Below are positions 27,540 through 37,961 of a stretch of DNA of 64,000 bases, in pieces (the first letter of the stretch is position 1; each line of letters opens with the position of its first letter). The stretch comes from Enterovibrio gelatinilyticus. GTDB lineage: Bacteria > Pseudomonadota > Gammaproteobacteria > Enterobacterales > Vibrionaceae. Position numbers and translations under genes: made by a program. The notes beneath the pieces are model-generated. The model was given only the letters and a program-made list of their open reading frames with translations, made no database searches and was not told where the DNA came from. Where the stretch lies: contig NZ_JAJUBC010000012.1 in NCBI RefSeq assembly GCF_028683095.1, positions 1-64,000 on the forward strand. Direction: 5' to 3'.

Positions 27540-28808
27540 ATGGCAGCAGCTCAACCATCAGTAACTCAAACTTCAGACAATCAACAAGCTATTTATCGTG
27601 CTGCATCCTATCAACTGGATGCAGTAAAGGCTGCGCATGAATTGGCGCTTCAGCTTGATAACGAAGAGATAGGCTTTGTGCTGTTTTTTTGCTCATCAGT
27701 CTACGATTTGGAATCGCTCGGTAAAGAAATCAACCACGCGTTTTCTCATTGCGAAGTGATGGGGTGTACCTCTGCGGGTGAAATTACGCAATCTGGCTAT
27801 GCCAAAAGCAGTATCAGCGCACTGGGTTTTTCTCGTCGTGATTTTAAAGTCTCAGGTGCCCGAGTCCCGCTGGAAGAGTTCGACCTGCAGGCCGCTCAAT
27901 TATGTGTGAGCTCTTTGGTGGATGCGTGTCAGCAAGATCAGAAAGCGCCAATCAGCAGTAACTCCTTCGTGTTGACCTTGATTGATGGGTTATCCCCCAA
28001 CGAAGAGCGTTTTTTGGTAACGCTAGACACTGCGTTAGGTCGTTTACCTCACTTTGGTGGTTCAGCGGGAGATGATATCAACCTTGCCAATACCCATGTT
28101 TACAGTGATGGCGCATTTCATACTGAATCAGCGATTGTGGTGATGTTCAACACGCATTGCCCGTTCGAAGTTTTCACCACCCACCACATAGAAAGTCTTG
28201 AGAGTAAATTAGTGGTGACGGAAGCTGATTGTGCAGCGCGGCGTGTGTATGAATTTAACGCTGAACCTGCAGCACAAGTTTATGCACGAGAAGTGGGTAT
28301 TACGTTAGAAGATCTTCGCCCTGAAATTTATGCCCTTCATCCGCTGGCAGTACTTATTGGCGATCAGTATTACGTGCGCTCAATCCAGAAGGTCAATGAC
28401 GATCTGAGCCTGGATTTTTATTGCGCCGTGGACGATGGCATCGTGGTGACGGCGATGAAACCGGGCGACTTGTTTGCAGATACCCAAGAGAAACTCAGTG
28501 CCATCGAAGCCCGTATCGGCCAGCTCGAACTGACATTAGGGTGTGACTGCTTTTTGCGTCGCTTAGAAATCGAGCAAGCCTTGATGCGGGACAAAGCGAA
28601 AGCTATGTTCTCGCGATTTCGATTAATCGGATTTAATACGTATGGCGAGCAGCTAAACGGCATACATATGAACCAAACCTTAACCGGTGTAATGATCGGG
28701 CGACCGCCTGAGTCTCCTAAACCTTTCCTTGCGGATGCCAATAGCGAACACCCTGAGGTCCATTCTGACGAACGCGTCGACGGTCATGCCGAGAGGAAGG
28801 TAGGGTAA
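27540..28808 (+). CDS. FIST-domain sensory protein
   Basis: A 422-aa cytoplasmic protein with a FIST N-terminal domain (FCSSVYDLESLGKEINHAF, MGCTSAGEITQSGY) and a FIST C-terminal domain. FIST domains are proposed to bind small ligands such as amino acids or similar metabolites. The stop codon is directly followed by the GTG start of a hybrid kinase, so the pair probably forms a ligand-sensing unit. The start at 27540 is chosen because GGAGGG lies 4 bp upstream; an ATG at 27516 has no such site. Similar FIST genes accompany the kinase of ethanol-oxidation regulons in pseudomonads. Confidence 0.85.
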   Translation: MAAAQPSVTQTSDNQQAIYRAASYQLDAVKAAHELALQLDNEEIGFVLFFCSSVYDLESLGKEINHAFSHCEVMGCTSAGEITQSGYAKSSISALGFSRRDFKVSGARVPLEEFDLQAAQLCVSSLVDACQQDQKAPISSNSFVLTLIDGLSPNEERFLVTLDTALGRLPHFGGSAGDDINLANTHVYSDGAFHTESAIVVMFNTHCPFEVFTTHHIESLESKLVVTEADCAARRVYEFNAEPAAQVYAREVGITLEDLRPEIYALHPLAVLIGDQYYVRSIQKVNDDLSLDFYCAVDDGIVVTAMKPGDLFADTQEKLSAIEARIGQLELTLGCDCFLRRLEIEQALMRDKAKAMFSRFRLIGFNTYGEQLNGIHMNQTLTGVMIGRPPESPKPFLADANSEHPEVHSDERVDGHAERKVG

Positions 28809-31442
28809 GTGAACAAAAAGCAGCAAGCACTGGAACAAGAAATCGCGGCGCTGAAAACAGAGAACGCTCGTCAGAAAAAGATGATTGATGCATTGGTTCG
28901 TCGCGTCGAACAAGGAGGTAGTGGTCAGCTAGATGCTTGGGGGGCTTTCCAACATTCGGTGGTACTGGCCGATCAGGTACGAGAGAAAACCGATGAGCTG
29001 AATCATGCGCTGCAATCCATTGAGTCCACAAACCGTCAACTGTCGCAGGCCAAATCACAGGCAGAGAAAGCGCATCAGCGTTTTATCGATGCCATTGAAT
29101 CGATTTCTGATGGCTTTGCTTTGTACGATCCCAATCGTGAACTGGTGTACTCCAATAGCCATTTTCAGCGCTATTGGCGTGATAATGCTATTTCACTGAA
29201 TACCCCCGCTCTGACACCTGAAAAAATTCGCAGACTCGCCGAAGAGCACGGCTTGATCGTGCGTGAAGCTGGTGAAAACCATAATGGGCATACTATCAAG
29301 CTGCACGATGATCGCTGGCTGCAAATCAAAGAGCGAGAAACGAGTGATGGCGGGATGGTGATGCTTTACTCTGACGTCACACAGTTAAAGCTGGCTGAAA
29401 CGGCACGCTTTGAAGCGGCAATGGCAGAGAAAAGTCGTGTCTTGCAAAACATGGTCGATAACTTGTCGCAAGGTGTACTCATGGTGAGCCATACCGGTGA
29501 TATTCAAGTGTTCAATCAGCGCTTTCTTGCCATGACAGGCTTCGCTCAAACGCAACTCAATGGCGCGCATATTGAAGCGTTAACCGCAGACTCCCCCATG
29601 ACCTTGTGGCGCATTGGTTTGGGAGGGACGCATCCACCGGAAGGGATCCGCGTGCAAACCTTGCCCGATGGCCGGGTTATCGAAGTGCGCAGTCATGCCA
29701 TGGACGATGACGGATACGTCAATACTTACACCGACATTACGCAGCGCTACCTTGATGCAAAAGAGTTGCGTGAAACAGAGCAGTGGCTCAGGTTGATTAC
29801 TGACAATGTGCCCGCCTTGATTGCTTATGTGGGTGACGATCTTCGGTATCAATTCACCAACCGAGCGTATGACCAATGGTATGGCTTCCCGCCGGGTGAG
29901 TTGCTAGGGCAGCATATTTCAATTTCTCGCAGCCAATCCAAGTTTGCGGCGTTGAAGCCTTATGTAGAACGTGCTCTTTCTGGTGAGTCTGTGGTGTTTG
30001 AAATTGATGAATACAATGCCAGCGGTGAAGCGCGTTACGTGGTAAAAAGCTATGTGCCGAACCAGTCGTCGAGCGGAAAAATTACAGGGTTATTTGTTCT
30101 TAATTGGGACATTACCGAGCGCCGCCAAAACGCGACGAAATTGGAGCAGGCCTATCAAACCCTCGAACTTCGTGTGCAAGAGCGGACGGCGCAGTTGCAA
30201 GCACTCAACAGCCAACTGCAGGATGAAGTTGAAGAGCGTCGAGTGATCCAAGAGCGCTTGCTGGAAACTAAGAAAGAGGCGGAGCGCGCGAATTTATCGA
30301 AAACCAAATTCCTTGCAGCGATAAGCCACGATTTGTTGCAACCCCTCAATGCCGCCCAATTGTATTTGGGATCGTTACTCAGCCATCGGATGTCCCCGTC
30401 TGCACGCCAATTGGTGAATTCCCTCACTCACTCCTTGGAAGATGTGGAGTCATTGATCACAACGCTGGTTGATATATCTAAACTGGATGCTGGTGTGGTC
30501 AGGGCCGACAAGCAGTCTTTCCCAGTTAGTGATTTGCTGGATAATATCGCCCATGATTTTTCACATGCCGCAGAGGGCAGTCAGGTCGAAGTACGTTATG
30601 TGCCGAGCTCTGCCTACATTTATTCTGATTCTCAGCTCCTTGCCCGTATTCTTCGCAATTTAATGACCAATGCCCTGCGTTATACGTCGTCCGGAAAAAT
30701 ACTGCTGGGGAGTCGTCGTTGCCGAGATGGACTTCGTATTGAGGTGCTCGATACCGGAATGGGCATACCTGAAGATAAGAAGAACGAGATTTTTCAAGAA
30801 TTTAAACGTCTGAGTACAGGACATGATCATCATACCCAATTAGGCTTAGGGCTTGCCATCGTCGATAAAATTTCCAGTGTGTTAGGGCATGCTGTCACCG
30901 TGAATTCCATCCCCGAAGTAGGGGCTCGTTTTTCAGTGTTAGTCCCTTACGGAGCAAGGGAGGCTCAGAGTGCCCGCAATGTAGAAACTCTGGTGACGGA
31001 TGGTGGTGTGGTGCTTCAAGGAGCGCGAGTGTGGGTGGTGGATAACGACCAAAACATTTGTCGTGCAATGGAAGAGCTTTTACAGCGTTGGGGCTGTGAA
31101 GTGACCACCGCCAGTTCATTGCAAGAACTGCAAATCAGTTGTGATACCGTGCAATGCCCAGTGGAACTGCTGATTGCGGATTATCATCTCGACAATGAAT
31201 TAACGGGTCTGGCGCTGGCTAAATCCATCAATGCTCAGCGGTTACAGCCAGTACCGACCGTGATTGTGACGGCTAATCGCAGTGAAGAGTTGCAGCATCA
31301 TGCGCGAGATTGCGGGTATCTGGTGCTACATAAACCCATTTCGCCCATGCGGTTGAAAATGACCATGGTGCATTTATTGAGTGGTGAACATGTCGATAGC
31401 CTGCCACTGAAAAACACGTCTATCGCGTCTCGAAATCGATAA
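28809..31442 (+). CDS. PAS-containing hybrid sensor histidine kinase
   Basis: An 877-aa protein with an N-terminal coiled coil (residues 1-90), three PAS-like domains (about 95-195, 210-315, 320-440), a second coiled coil, then an H-box with His507 in ISHDLLQPLNAA. The ATPase domain has N, G1 and G2 boxes (NLMTNALRY, DTGMGIP, GLGLAIVDKI). The C-terminal receiver has Asp791 in LIADYH. It has no membrane segment, so it senses a cytoplasmic signal, perhaps via the FIST partner. The HDLLQPLNA type of kinase is the one found with PQQ ethanol-oxidation regulators. Start is GTG. The likely target is the response regulator at 26516-27184. Confidence 0.88.
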   Translation: MNKKQQALEQEIAALKTENARQKKMIDALVRRVEQGGSGQLDAWGAFQHSVVLADQVREKTDELNHALQSIESTNRQLSQAKSQAEKAHQRFIDAIESISDGFALYDPNRELVYSNSHFQRYWRDNAISLNTPALTPEKIRRLAEEHGLIVREAGENHNGHTIKLHDDRWLQIKERETSDGGMVMLYSDVTQLKLAETARFEAAMAEKSRVLQNMVDNLSQGVLMVSHTGDIQVFNQRFLAMTGFAQTQLNGAHIEALTADSPMTLWRIGLGGTHPPEGIRVQTLPDGRVIEVRSHAMDDDGYVNTYTDITQRYLDAKELRETEQWLRLITDNVPALIAYVGDDLRYQFTNRAYDQWYGFPPGELLGQHISISRSQSKFAALKPYVERALSGESVVFEIDEYNASGEARYVVKSYVPNQSSSGKITGLFVLNWDITERRQNATKLEQAYQTLELRVQERTAQLQALNSQLQDEVEERRVIQERLLETKKEAERANLSKTKFLAAISHDLLQPLNAAQLYLGSLLSHRMSPSARQLVNSLTHSLEDVESLITTLVDISKLDAGVVRADKQSFPVSDLLDNIAHDFSHAAEGSQVEVRYVPSSAYIYSDSQLLARILRNLMTNALRYTSSGKILLGSRRCRDGLRIEVLDTGMGIPEDKKNEIFQEFKRLSTGHDHHTQLGLGLAIVDKISSVLGHAVTVNSIPEVGARFSVLVPYGAREAQSARNVETLVTDGGVVLQGARVWVVDNDQNICRAMEELLQRWGCEVTTASSLQELQISCDTVQCPVELLIADYHLDNELTGLALAKSINAQRLQPVPTVIVTANRSEELQHHARDCGYLVLHKPISPMRLKMTMVHLLSGEHVDSLPLKNTSIASRNR

Positions 31443-31524
31443 TTTGGCCTGTGGCGCATCCAAGTCGGGGCGACTATGCTTTTTAGTATTCCCCTCTGTT
31501 TTGGTACGTGAACAGGAAGGCGCA

Positions 31525-31755
31525 ATGACAAAATCAGAACTTCGTTCCCTCTATAGTCAGGAAATGCTGGTGGAGGCGGTGGTAGAACCTTCGTTATCCC
31601 GCGATGGGTGGATTGTCGAGTTTCGCCATGCGAGAGGTGGGCTTGTGCCGCTGACAGACGGTAACGGCTTAGAGCAGTGTTTTGGTGATGTGGATATCGC
31701 CACTGAAAGTGCTCTGGATATTGGTTTTCATCAAGTGCGTATCGTCGACGTATAA
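31525..31755 (+). CDS. Small conserved-looking hypothetical protein
   Basis: A 76-aa acidic protein beginning MTKSELRSLYSQEM, with a short beta-rich pattern (GWIVEFRHARGGLVPLTD). AGGAAGG lies 6 bp before the ATG at 31525; the frame opens earlier without a ribosome binding site. I do not recognise it. It lies 82 bp after the kinase and may be cotranscribed with it, or belong to the cysJ side. Confidence 0.6.
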   Translation: MTKSELRSLYSQEMLVEAVVEPSLSRDGWIVEFRHARGGLVPLTDGNGLEQCFGDVDIATESALDIGFHQVRIVDV

Positions 31756-32042
31756 CGCATTCCACGCTTTTTCTCGCCATGTCGAGAAGACCTGCTTTTC
31801 TTTCTGGCAATCGTGTTTGTTCCTTCAACGTGTGCTTCATCTATTGAGTGCCATGCCTTAGCGACCCGAGTCCAAAATCCGATCACTTTTGCTTCCCCGT
31901 GCGACTAGGTTTATATGCCTGAATGGCTTGATAGTTCGCAGTGGCTCATACTCGCGGTTATAAAACATGCATTTCTATTCTTTCTAGTTATTACGGCGAA
32001 TAGCTAATCTATGCTCACGAAATAGAAAAGGAATGTCGTGAC
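31756..32042 (+). promoter_or_regulatory. cysJ upstream region
   Basis: 287 bp with no gene. The last 90 bp are AT-rich and contain TTCTAGTTATTACG at 31982-31995, in the position where a CysB-activated promoter would be expected. CysB sites are too loose to call by eye. Confidence 0.35.
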
Positions 32043-33866
32043 ATGTTACTCAAGGAACTTTCTGCACTGGCAAGCCCGCTTAACGATCAGCAGATCGGTC
32101 AACTTCAACAGACCGTGGCAGAACTGTCGCCACAGCAGTTGGCGTGGATTAGCGGATATTTTTGGGGTTTAAGCCAAACACCTGAAGCAGCAGGTAGCAA
32201 CCCACAACCACTTGCTCAAGCGGTTGCCACTGCGGCAAAGCCTGCGGGTAAGCTGACAATTATTTATGCCTCTCAAACCGGTAATGCGAAAGGTGTTGCT
32301 GAAGCACTGGAAGCGAGCGCGAAAGCTGACGGCGTAGACGTGGCATTGTTCTCTGCCGATGATTACAAACCCCGTGATCTGGCGAAAGAGACGCACGTGA
32401 TCATCGTGGCATCGACCAACGGTGAAGGCGAGCCGCCTGATAATGCCATTTCCCTGCACGAATTCTTGCAGTCTAAGAAAGCACCTAAGCTCGACAAGCT
32501 GCAATATGCAGTGATTGGTCTGGGTGATTCAAGCTACGAATTCTTCTGCCAAACCGGTAAAGATTTTGATGCTTTCCTCTCTAAGCAGGGTGCAAAAGCG
32601 ATTGTGCCGCGTCTCGACTGTGACGTGGATTATGACGCTGATGCAGAAACTTGGAGCGCAGATGTTCTGAGTAAAGTGAAAGACACCATTGGTGGTGGCG
32701 TTGATGAAGTGGTTGTTCCTCTTCACGCAGCAACCACTGCAGGTGCTGCATCGGCTTATAACAAACAAAATCCTTACGCGGCAGAGCTCGTGACTAACCA
32801 GAAAATCACCGGTCGTGATTCTGGCAAAGATGTTCGCCACATCGAAATTGATTTGGGTGAGTCTGGTTTAACCTACCAGCCGGGTGATGCACTTGGCGTG
32901 TATTACAGTAATAGTGCAGAGTTGGTCGATGAAATTCTAGCGAAAGTGGGTTTGACCGGCGATGAGAGTGTTGACGTGGCAGGCGAGTCTTTGTCGCTGC
33001 GTAAAGCACTCACCGATAAGTTTGAAGTTACATCAGCAAACCCACAACAAGTCGCTGCATATGCAGAGCTGTCAGGCAGTAAGAAGCTGCAGAAACTGGC
33101 TGAAGACAAAGACAAGCTTCGCCAGTATGCCAATAATACCCAAGTAGTGGATGTGCTCGGCGAGAAGAAAACCAAGTTGGCTGCGGAGCAGTTGATTGGT
33201 TTACTGCGCAAACTCACGCCACGCTTATACTCCATAGCCTCAAGCCAAGAAGACGTGGGTGAAGAAGTTCACTTGACCGTGGGTTTGGTGGAATTCCAAA
33301 ACGGTGACAACACGCGCTTTGGCGGTGCATCCAGCTTCCTTGCACACCGTGCGGAAGAGGCTGAATCGGTAAAAGTGTTCATCGAACACAACAACAACTT
33401 CAAGTTGCCGGCTGATGACAATGCACCACTTATCATGATTGGTCCTGGTACGGGTATCGCACCGTTCCGTGCCTTCATGCAAGAGCGAGATGCCCGTGGC
33501 GCAGAAGGGAAAAACTGGTTGTTCTTTGGCGACCGTACCTTCACCCAAGATTTCCTCTACCAAGTAGAGTGGCAGAAATTCCTAAAAGACGGTTTGTTGA
33601 CCAATATCGACCTTGCCTTTAGCCGAGATCAAGCTGAGAAAGAGTACGTTCAGCATAAAATCCTTGAGCAATCAGCAGCGGTTTGGCAGTGGCTACAAGA
33701 AGGTGCATACCTTTACATTTGTGGCGACGCGACCCACATGGCGAAGGATGTCCATGAAGCATTGATTAATGTTGTTGAGCAGCAAGGCGGAAAAAGCCGA
33801 GAAGACGCAGAAAGCTACTTGAATGAACTGCGTAAGGCGAAGCGCTATCAAAAGGATGTGTATTAA
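32043..33866 (+). CDS. cysJ: Sulfite reductase flavoprotein alpha subunit
   Basis: A 607-aa NADPH-sulfite reductase flavoprotein: flavodoxin-like FMN domain ([17 protein letters not shown], residues 75-91), FAD domain with RLYSIASS, and NADPH domain with [13 protein letters not shown] and the C-terminal aromatic (DVY). It passes electrons from NADPH to the CysI hemoprotein. The stop overlaps the region of the cysI start (TAATG), the usual cysJI coupling. Start ATG at 32043. Confidence 0.97.
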   Translation: MLLKELSALASPLNDQQIGQLQQTVAELSPQQLAWISGYFWGLSQTPEAAGSNPQPLAQAVATAAKPAGKLTIIYASQTGNAKGVAEALEASAKADGVDVALFSADDYKPRDLAKETHVIIVASTNGEGEPPDNAISLHEFLQSKKAPKLDKLQYAVIGLGDSSYEFFCQTGKDFDAFLSKQGAKAIVPRLDCDVDYDADAETWSADVLSKVKDTIGGGVDEVVVPLHAATTAGAASAYNKQNPYAAELVTNQKITGRDSGKDVRHIEIDLGESGLTYQPGDALGVYYSNSAELVDEILAKVGLTGDESVDVAGESLSLRKALTDKFEVTSANPQQVAAYAELSGSKKLQKLAEDKDKLRQYANNTQVVDVLGEKKTKLAAEQLIGLLRKLTPRLYSIASSQEDVGEEVHLTVGLVEFQNGDNTRFGGASSFLAHRAEEAESVKVFIEHNNNFKLPADDNAPLIMIGPGTGIAPFRAFMQERDARGAEGKNWLFFGDRTFTQDFLYQVEWQKFLKDGLLTNIDLAFSRDQAEKEYVQHKILEQSAAVWQWLQEGAYLYICGDATHMAKDVHEALINVVEQQGGKSREDAESYLNELRKAKRYQKDVY

Positions 33867-35584
33867 TGAGTGACAAGCAAGTTGTGTTGGGCACAGAGCT
33901 GGGCCCGCTAGCGGATAACGAGCGCCTGAAAAGAGAAAGTAACTTTCTGCGCGGAACGATTGAGCAAGATTTGAAAGACCGTGTGACGGGTGGATTCACA
34001 GCTGACAACTTCCAGCTGATCCGTTTCCACGGCATGTACCAGCAAGATGACCGTGATATCCGTGCGGAGCGTCAAAAGCAGAAGCTAGAGCCGCTGCAAA
34101 ACGTGATGCTTCGTGCACGTATGCCGGGTGGCATTATCTCGCCAGAGCAATGGTTGGCGATTGATAAGTTCGCGACTGAGCACACCATGTACGGCAGTAT
34201 TCGCCTGACAACACGCCAGACATTCCAGTTCCACGGTGTGTTGAAGCCGAACATCAAGTTGATGCACCAAACGCTGAACAAGATTGGTATCGACTCCATC
34301 GCAACAGCTGGTGACGTAAACCGTAACGTACTGTGTACCACGAACCCTGTTGAGTCAGAGCTTCACCAAGAAGCGTATGAGTGGGCGAAGAAAATCAGTG
34401 AGCACTTGCTGCCGAAAACGCGCGCTTATGCGGAGATTTGGCTAGACGGTGAGAAGGTAGAAGGTCATCAAGACGAAGAGCCAATTTTGGGTTCGAACTA
34501 CCTGCCACGTAAGTTTAAAACCACGGTGGTCATTCCGCCGCAAAACGATGTAGATGTTCACGCGAACGATTTGAACTTTGTGGCGATTGCCGACAACGGC
34601 AAACTGGTGGGCTTTAACGTATTGGTTGGTGGTGGCCTTGCCATGACGCACGGCGATACAGCGACCTACCCGCGTAAAGCTGACGACCTCGGGTTTGTTG
34701 CACTGGATAAAACCTTGGATGTTGCTGCCGCGGTTGTGACCACACAGCGCGACTGGGGTAACCGTTCAAACCGTAAGAATGCGAAAACCAAATACACGCT
34801 AGATCGCGTCGGCACTGACGTGTTCAAAGCGGAAGTGGAAAAACGCGCCGGCATTACGTTTGAAGCGGTTCGCCCTTATGAATTCACTGACCGCGGCGAT
34901 CGCATCGGTTGGGTTGAAGGTATTGATGGCAAGCACCACTTAGCACTATTCATCGAAAATGGTCGTCTGCTGGATTACCCGGGTAAACCGCTCAAATCTG
35001 GCGTGGCTGAGATTGCGAAGATCCACAAAGGTGACTTCCGCATGACAGCGAACCAAAACTTGATCGTTGCAGGCGTGTCGAAATCCAACAAAGCGAAGAT
35101 CGAAAAGATCGCCCGTGAGTATGGACTGATTGACGACGGTGTCAGCGAGCAGCGCAAGAACTCCATGGCATGTGTCGCCTTCCCAACGTGTCCACTGGCA
35201 ATGGCAGAAGCAGAACGTTTCTTGCCACAGTTTGTGACAGACGTTGAAGACATTTTGGAAAAACACGGCTTGGAAGATGAGCACATCATCTTGCGTGTGA
35301 CGGGTTGTCCAAACGGTTGTGGCCGCGCCATGCTGGCGGAAATCGGTTTGGTGGGTAAAGCCCCTGGTCGCTATAACTTGCACCTAGGTGGTAACCGAGA
35401 AGGTACGCGAGTACCTAAAATGTACAAAGAGAACATCACTGACGCTCAGATCCTTGAAGATATCGATGCGCTGGTTGGCCGTTGGGCGACAGAGCGTAAC
35501 GACGGCGAAGGCTTCGGTGATTTTGTTATCCGCGCTGGCATTATTGCGGAAGTGAAAGTCTCTAAGAGGGATTTCTATGCCTAA
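33866..35584 (+). CDS. cysI: Sulfite reductase hemoprotein beta subunit
   Basis: A 572-aa siroheme/4Fe-4S enzyme that reduces sulfite to sulfide. The cluster cysteines are seen in [17 protein letters not shown] and [23 protein letters not shown] is a conserved siroheme-contacting segment. It shares one base with cysJ and overlaps cysH by 8 bp, so cysJIH is a single operon. Confidence 0.97.
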   Translation: MSDKQVVLGTELGPLADNERLKRESNFLRGTIEQDLKDRVTGGFTADNFQLIRFHGMYQQDDRDIRAERQKQKLEPLQNVMLRARMPGGIISPEQWLAIDKFATEHTMYGSIRLTTRQTFQFHGVLKPNIKLMHQTLNKIGIDSIATAGDVNRNVLCTTNPVESELHQEAYEWAKKISEHLLPKTRAYAEIWLDGEKVEGHQDEEPILGSNYLPRKFKTTVVIPPQNDVDVHANDLNFVAIADNGKLVGFNVLVGGGLAMTHGDTATYPRKADDLGFVALDKTLDVAAAVVTTQRDWGNRSNRKNAKTKYTLDRVGTDVFKAEVEKRAGITFEAVRPYEFTDRGDRIGWVEGIDGKHHLALFIENGRLLDYPGKPLKSGVAEIAKIHKGDFRMTANQNLIVAGVSKSNKAKIEKIAREYGLIDDGVSEQRKNSMACVAFPTCPLAMAEAERFLPQFVTDVEDILEKHGLEDEHIILRVTGCPNGCGRAMLAEIGLVGKAPGRYNLHLGGNREGTRVPKMYKENITDAQILEDIDALVGRWATERNDGEGFGDFVIRAGIIAEVKVSKRDFYA

Positions 35585-36338
35585 TTTTCAACTGTCCGAT
35601 TTGCTTGGCCTGAACAAGGCGCAGCAAATCTTGGAACTGGCGCCAATTAACGCTGAACTGGAAACCCTGTCAGCACAGGAGCGGGTTCGGTGGGCGTTGG
35701 AAAATCTGCAGGGCGAATTTGCCTTGTCATCAAGTTTTGGTATTCAGGCTGCAGTTATGCTGCATCTTGTGGTCAAAGAGAAACCGGATACACCGGTTAT
35801 TTTGACCGACACGGGGTATTTGTTTCCTGAAACCTATCAGTTTATTGATGACTTAACCAAGCAGTTATCTCTGGATTTACGTGTATATCGCGCGGAACAG
35901 AGCTCTGCATGGCAAGAAGCACAATACGGTAAATTGTGGGAGCAAGGCGTTGACGGTATTCAACAATACAACCGCATCAACAAAGTTGAACCAATGCGTC
36001 GCGCGTTGGATCAACTGAACGTGGGCACTTGGTTCTCGGGGCTTCGCCGAGACCAATCAAGCTCTCGCCAAACCTTGCCTATTCTTGGTATTCAAAATGG
36101 CGTGTTCAAGTTTTTGCCGGTGATCGACTGGACCAACAAAGACGTGCACTACTACTTGAAAGAGCATGGCTTGCCATACCATCCATTGTGGGACCAAGGC
36201 TATGTGTCAGTGGGCGATGTCCATACCACGCGTAAACTTGAAGAAGGCATGACAGAAGAAGAGACCCGTTTCTTCGGCCTCAAACGCGAGTGTGGGTTGC
36301 ATGAAGATGATGTGAGTGGTGACGGCGAAGGGATTTAA
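35577..36338 (+). CDS. cysH: Phosphoadenosine phosphosulfate reductase
   Basis: A 253-aa PAPS reductase that makes sulfite from PAPS with thioredoxin. [14 protein letters not shown] is the nucleotide-binding loop, and KRECGLHED is the C-terminal catalytic motif with the active-site Cys. The paired cysteines of APS reductases are absent, so the substrate is PAPS. Its start overlaps cysI. Confidence 0.96.
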   Translation: MPNFQLSDLLGLNKAQQILELAPINAELETLSAQERVRWALENLQGEFALSSSFGIQAAVMLHLVVKEKPDTPVILTDTGYLFPETYQFIDDLTKQLSLDLRVYRAEQSSAWQEAQYGKLWEQGVDGIQQYNRINKVEPMRRALDQLNVGTWFSGLRRDQSSSRQTLPILGIQNGVFKFLPVIDWTNKDVHYYLKEHGLPYHPLWDQGYVSVGDVHTTRKLEEGMTEEETRFFGLKRECGLHEDDVSGDGEGI

Positions 36339-36365
36339 CCCTCTCAATATTGCCATTGACGAACA

Positions 36366-36397
36366 AAAAAGTGACGCTTACTAGCGTCACTTTTTTT
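36366..36397 (+). terminator. Terminator after cysJIH
   Basis: AAAGTGACGC TTACTA GCGTCACTTT forms a 10-bp stem followed by seven Ts. Confidence 0.93.
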
Positions 36398-36431
36398 ATG
36401 AAAAATTATCCAGACGAAATACGTGACTTAA

Positions 36432-37145
36432 TTAGTTGTAAACATATTGCCAGTTGGTGCTTCCTGTCCCTCTCACGCAAACGGCATAAGCATATACATT
36501 CGAGTAGTAATAGTAATAGTTATAATTGGCGTAGACATGCCAAGTGTTGCCTGATGGGTAGGAGTTTCGCAACTGATTATAATACCCGATAGAAAAGCCC
36601 CCGCCCGTTAAGGTAAAGCCAGATGGACATGTGGCATTCGCGTAGTAGTAGTTAGAGCTATAGGCGATGACTCTGTCTAGGTCATCCAAGCCGCCACTGG
36701 CATCAGAACAAACAACAGAACCATCGTCGTTGACTGCTTTAATTGCTGTTCCATCGGGACACAATCCGTCGATAACGTTTTGCTTCATGTCCAGTTGTTG
36801 TGCTAGCTGCGTTTGTTGCGCTTCTAAAGCCGCGATCAATATACCGTTTTGATCGACCTCAGATTGAAGATCTGACACGTCGCCGTTGGTGCTATTGATT
36901 TGAGCTTGAAGGTCTTGTGTTTCAAGCTGGAGTGTTGCAATCGCATCATCAACAGCCACAGCATGACCTTCAAGGCTATCGACTCGTCCCACTAAGCTAT
37001 CGATTTGGGATTGTAAGTCTGCGACTTGCCCTTGAATGTGTTGGAAGGGTTTTCCATTTGGGGTGCTTCCATTGCCACCTTTAGCCGCCATTGCTGCCAT
37101 TGGAATGATTGATCCTACGAGTACTGCTACCACTAACCGTTTCAT
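36432..37145 (-). CDS. Secreted coiled-coil protein with Tyr-rich C-terminal domain
   Basis: A 237-aa protein with a signal peptide (cut after AMA, residue 20), a Gly/Asn-rich stretch, a coiled coil of heptads from about residue 35 to 120 (VADLQSQIDSLVGRVDSLEG and onward), and a compact C-terminal domain. That domain contains ATCPSGFTLTGGGFSIGYYN, a Trp-containing strand and a closing AYAVCVR, with two cysteines likely bridged; the loop between is exceptionally rich in Tyr and Asn (ANYNYYYYYSNVYAYA). The pattern CP-G---GGG---...W-V-A-N...AYA-C resembles a small beta domain seen in many secreted bacterial proteins. The coiled coil suggests a trimer. Function unknown. Confidence 0.7.
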   Translation of the reverse strand: MKRLVVAVLVGSIIPMAAMAAKGGNGSTPNGKPFQHIQGQVADLQSQIDSLVGRVDSLEGHAVAVDDAIATLQLETQDLQAQINSTNGDVSDLQSEVDQNGILIAALEAQQTQLAQQLDMKQNVIDGLCPDGTAIKAVNDDGSVVCSDASGGLDDLDRVIAYSSNYYYANATCPSGFTLTGGGFSIGYYNQLRNSYPSGNTWHVYANYNYYYYYSNVYAYAVCVRGTGSTNWQYVYN

Positions 37146-37752
37146 ACCTTGTTGCTCCCATATAACGCGCTGTCGATGTTTTTAAGAAGGGACTTTGTTT
37201 TCCCGCTTCGACTGAGATTAGTGCGCTTTTGTGCCGGATATGTGGTCAAGGCTGTCTGGTGAAATCTTGAGACGATTTAAATTTGGGTCATCAGGGTGAT
37301 TACGGGAAACCTTCAAAATGACAGTCAAAATGCGATTCCATGGTGCTTTCTTCTTAATTTTGAGAATTATTTTTGGCGTGTAAACGCAATGATTAGGTGG
37401 TTTTCGCATTATTTTTTTTCATGCAAAAATTTTGGTTTGAACACTTTTGATATGGAGTTAATTACAGGCTTACTCATTAATGGCATGTGCAAATAAAAAG
37501 TCACTGTATGAAATGTTTATATTTTTCTTTTTTAATTAATAATTTACTCATCGTTTTCTGTTTTGTTTTCTTTTGGGGTTGTGAGGTTTACTGTTTGTTG
37601 AGATTGCGATTAAGCGATGATCTGGCTGAGATTTTTTTATACCGAATGGGGTTTCTGACTAGAATGGTTTGATGTGAAAATCAGCAGCGCTGATTGATGA
37701 GTCAATCAGGAGATGAATGGCGAAAGCCTTCAGGTATATTCCGCATAGTAGG
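37146..37752. other. 607-bp AT-rich gap
   Basis: No gene is supported. Frames at 37296-37496 and 37487-37672 are short, hydrophobic by base composition and lack ribosome binding sites. Near the right end, ATCAGCAGCGCTGAT (37680-37694) and TGATTGATGAGTCAATCA (37691-37708) are two hairpins that share four bases and so cannot form together. Confidence 0.45.
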
Positions 37753-37911
37753 TTACGGATAGTGCTCAAACGTTCGTTCTACGTCTTTATAGCACTGCTC
37801 TCGGTCTGCGTTATTGCGGATCTTCGAACAGTCACTTTCCGCTATTCCACGTCCTATATCTGCACTGCATGCGCTGAGCAGAAGTGTTAAAAGCAATATC
37901 ATCGATTTCAT
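37753..37911 (-). CDS. Small lipoprotein
   Basis: A 52-aa protein: MKSMILLLTLLLSAC is a lipoprotein signal with lipobox LSAC (lipidated Cys15), followed by a 37-residue mature part with two more cysteines (SDCSKIRN, REQCYKDV) spaced 15 apart that could form a disulphide. AGGAG lies 7 bp before the ATG at 37911; the longer frame to 38007 has no signal and is not used. Residue 16 is Ser, compatible with outer-membrane sorting. Function unknown. Confidence 0.7.
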   Translation of the reverse strand: MKSMILLLTLLLSACSADIGRGIAESDCSKIRNNADREQCYKDVERTFEHYP

Positions 37912-37961
37912 GGTGTGCTCTCCTGTGTTATTGCGTGGCGCTACACGTGGCGTATCGCTTG

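Noticed and set aside
36479-36600. Low-complexity repeat as a possible CRISPR or phase-variable tract
   Set aside because: It is the codons for the Tyr/Asn-rich loop of the secreted protein and has no regular repeat unit.
37296-37672. Two short plus-strand frames in the AT-rich gap
   Set aside because: They lack ribosome sites; hydrophobic residues follow from T-rich sequence.
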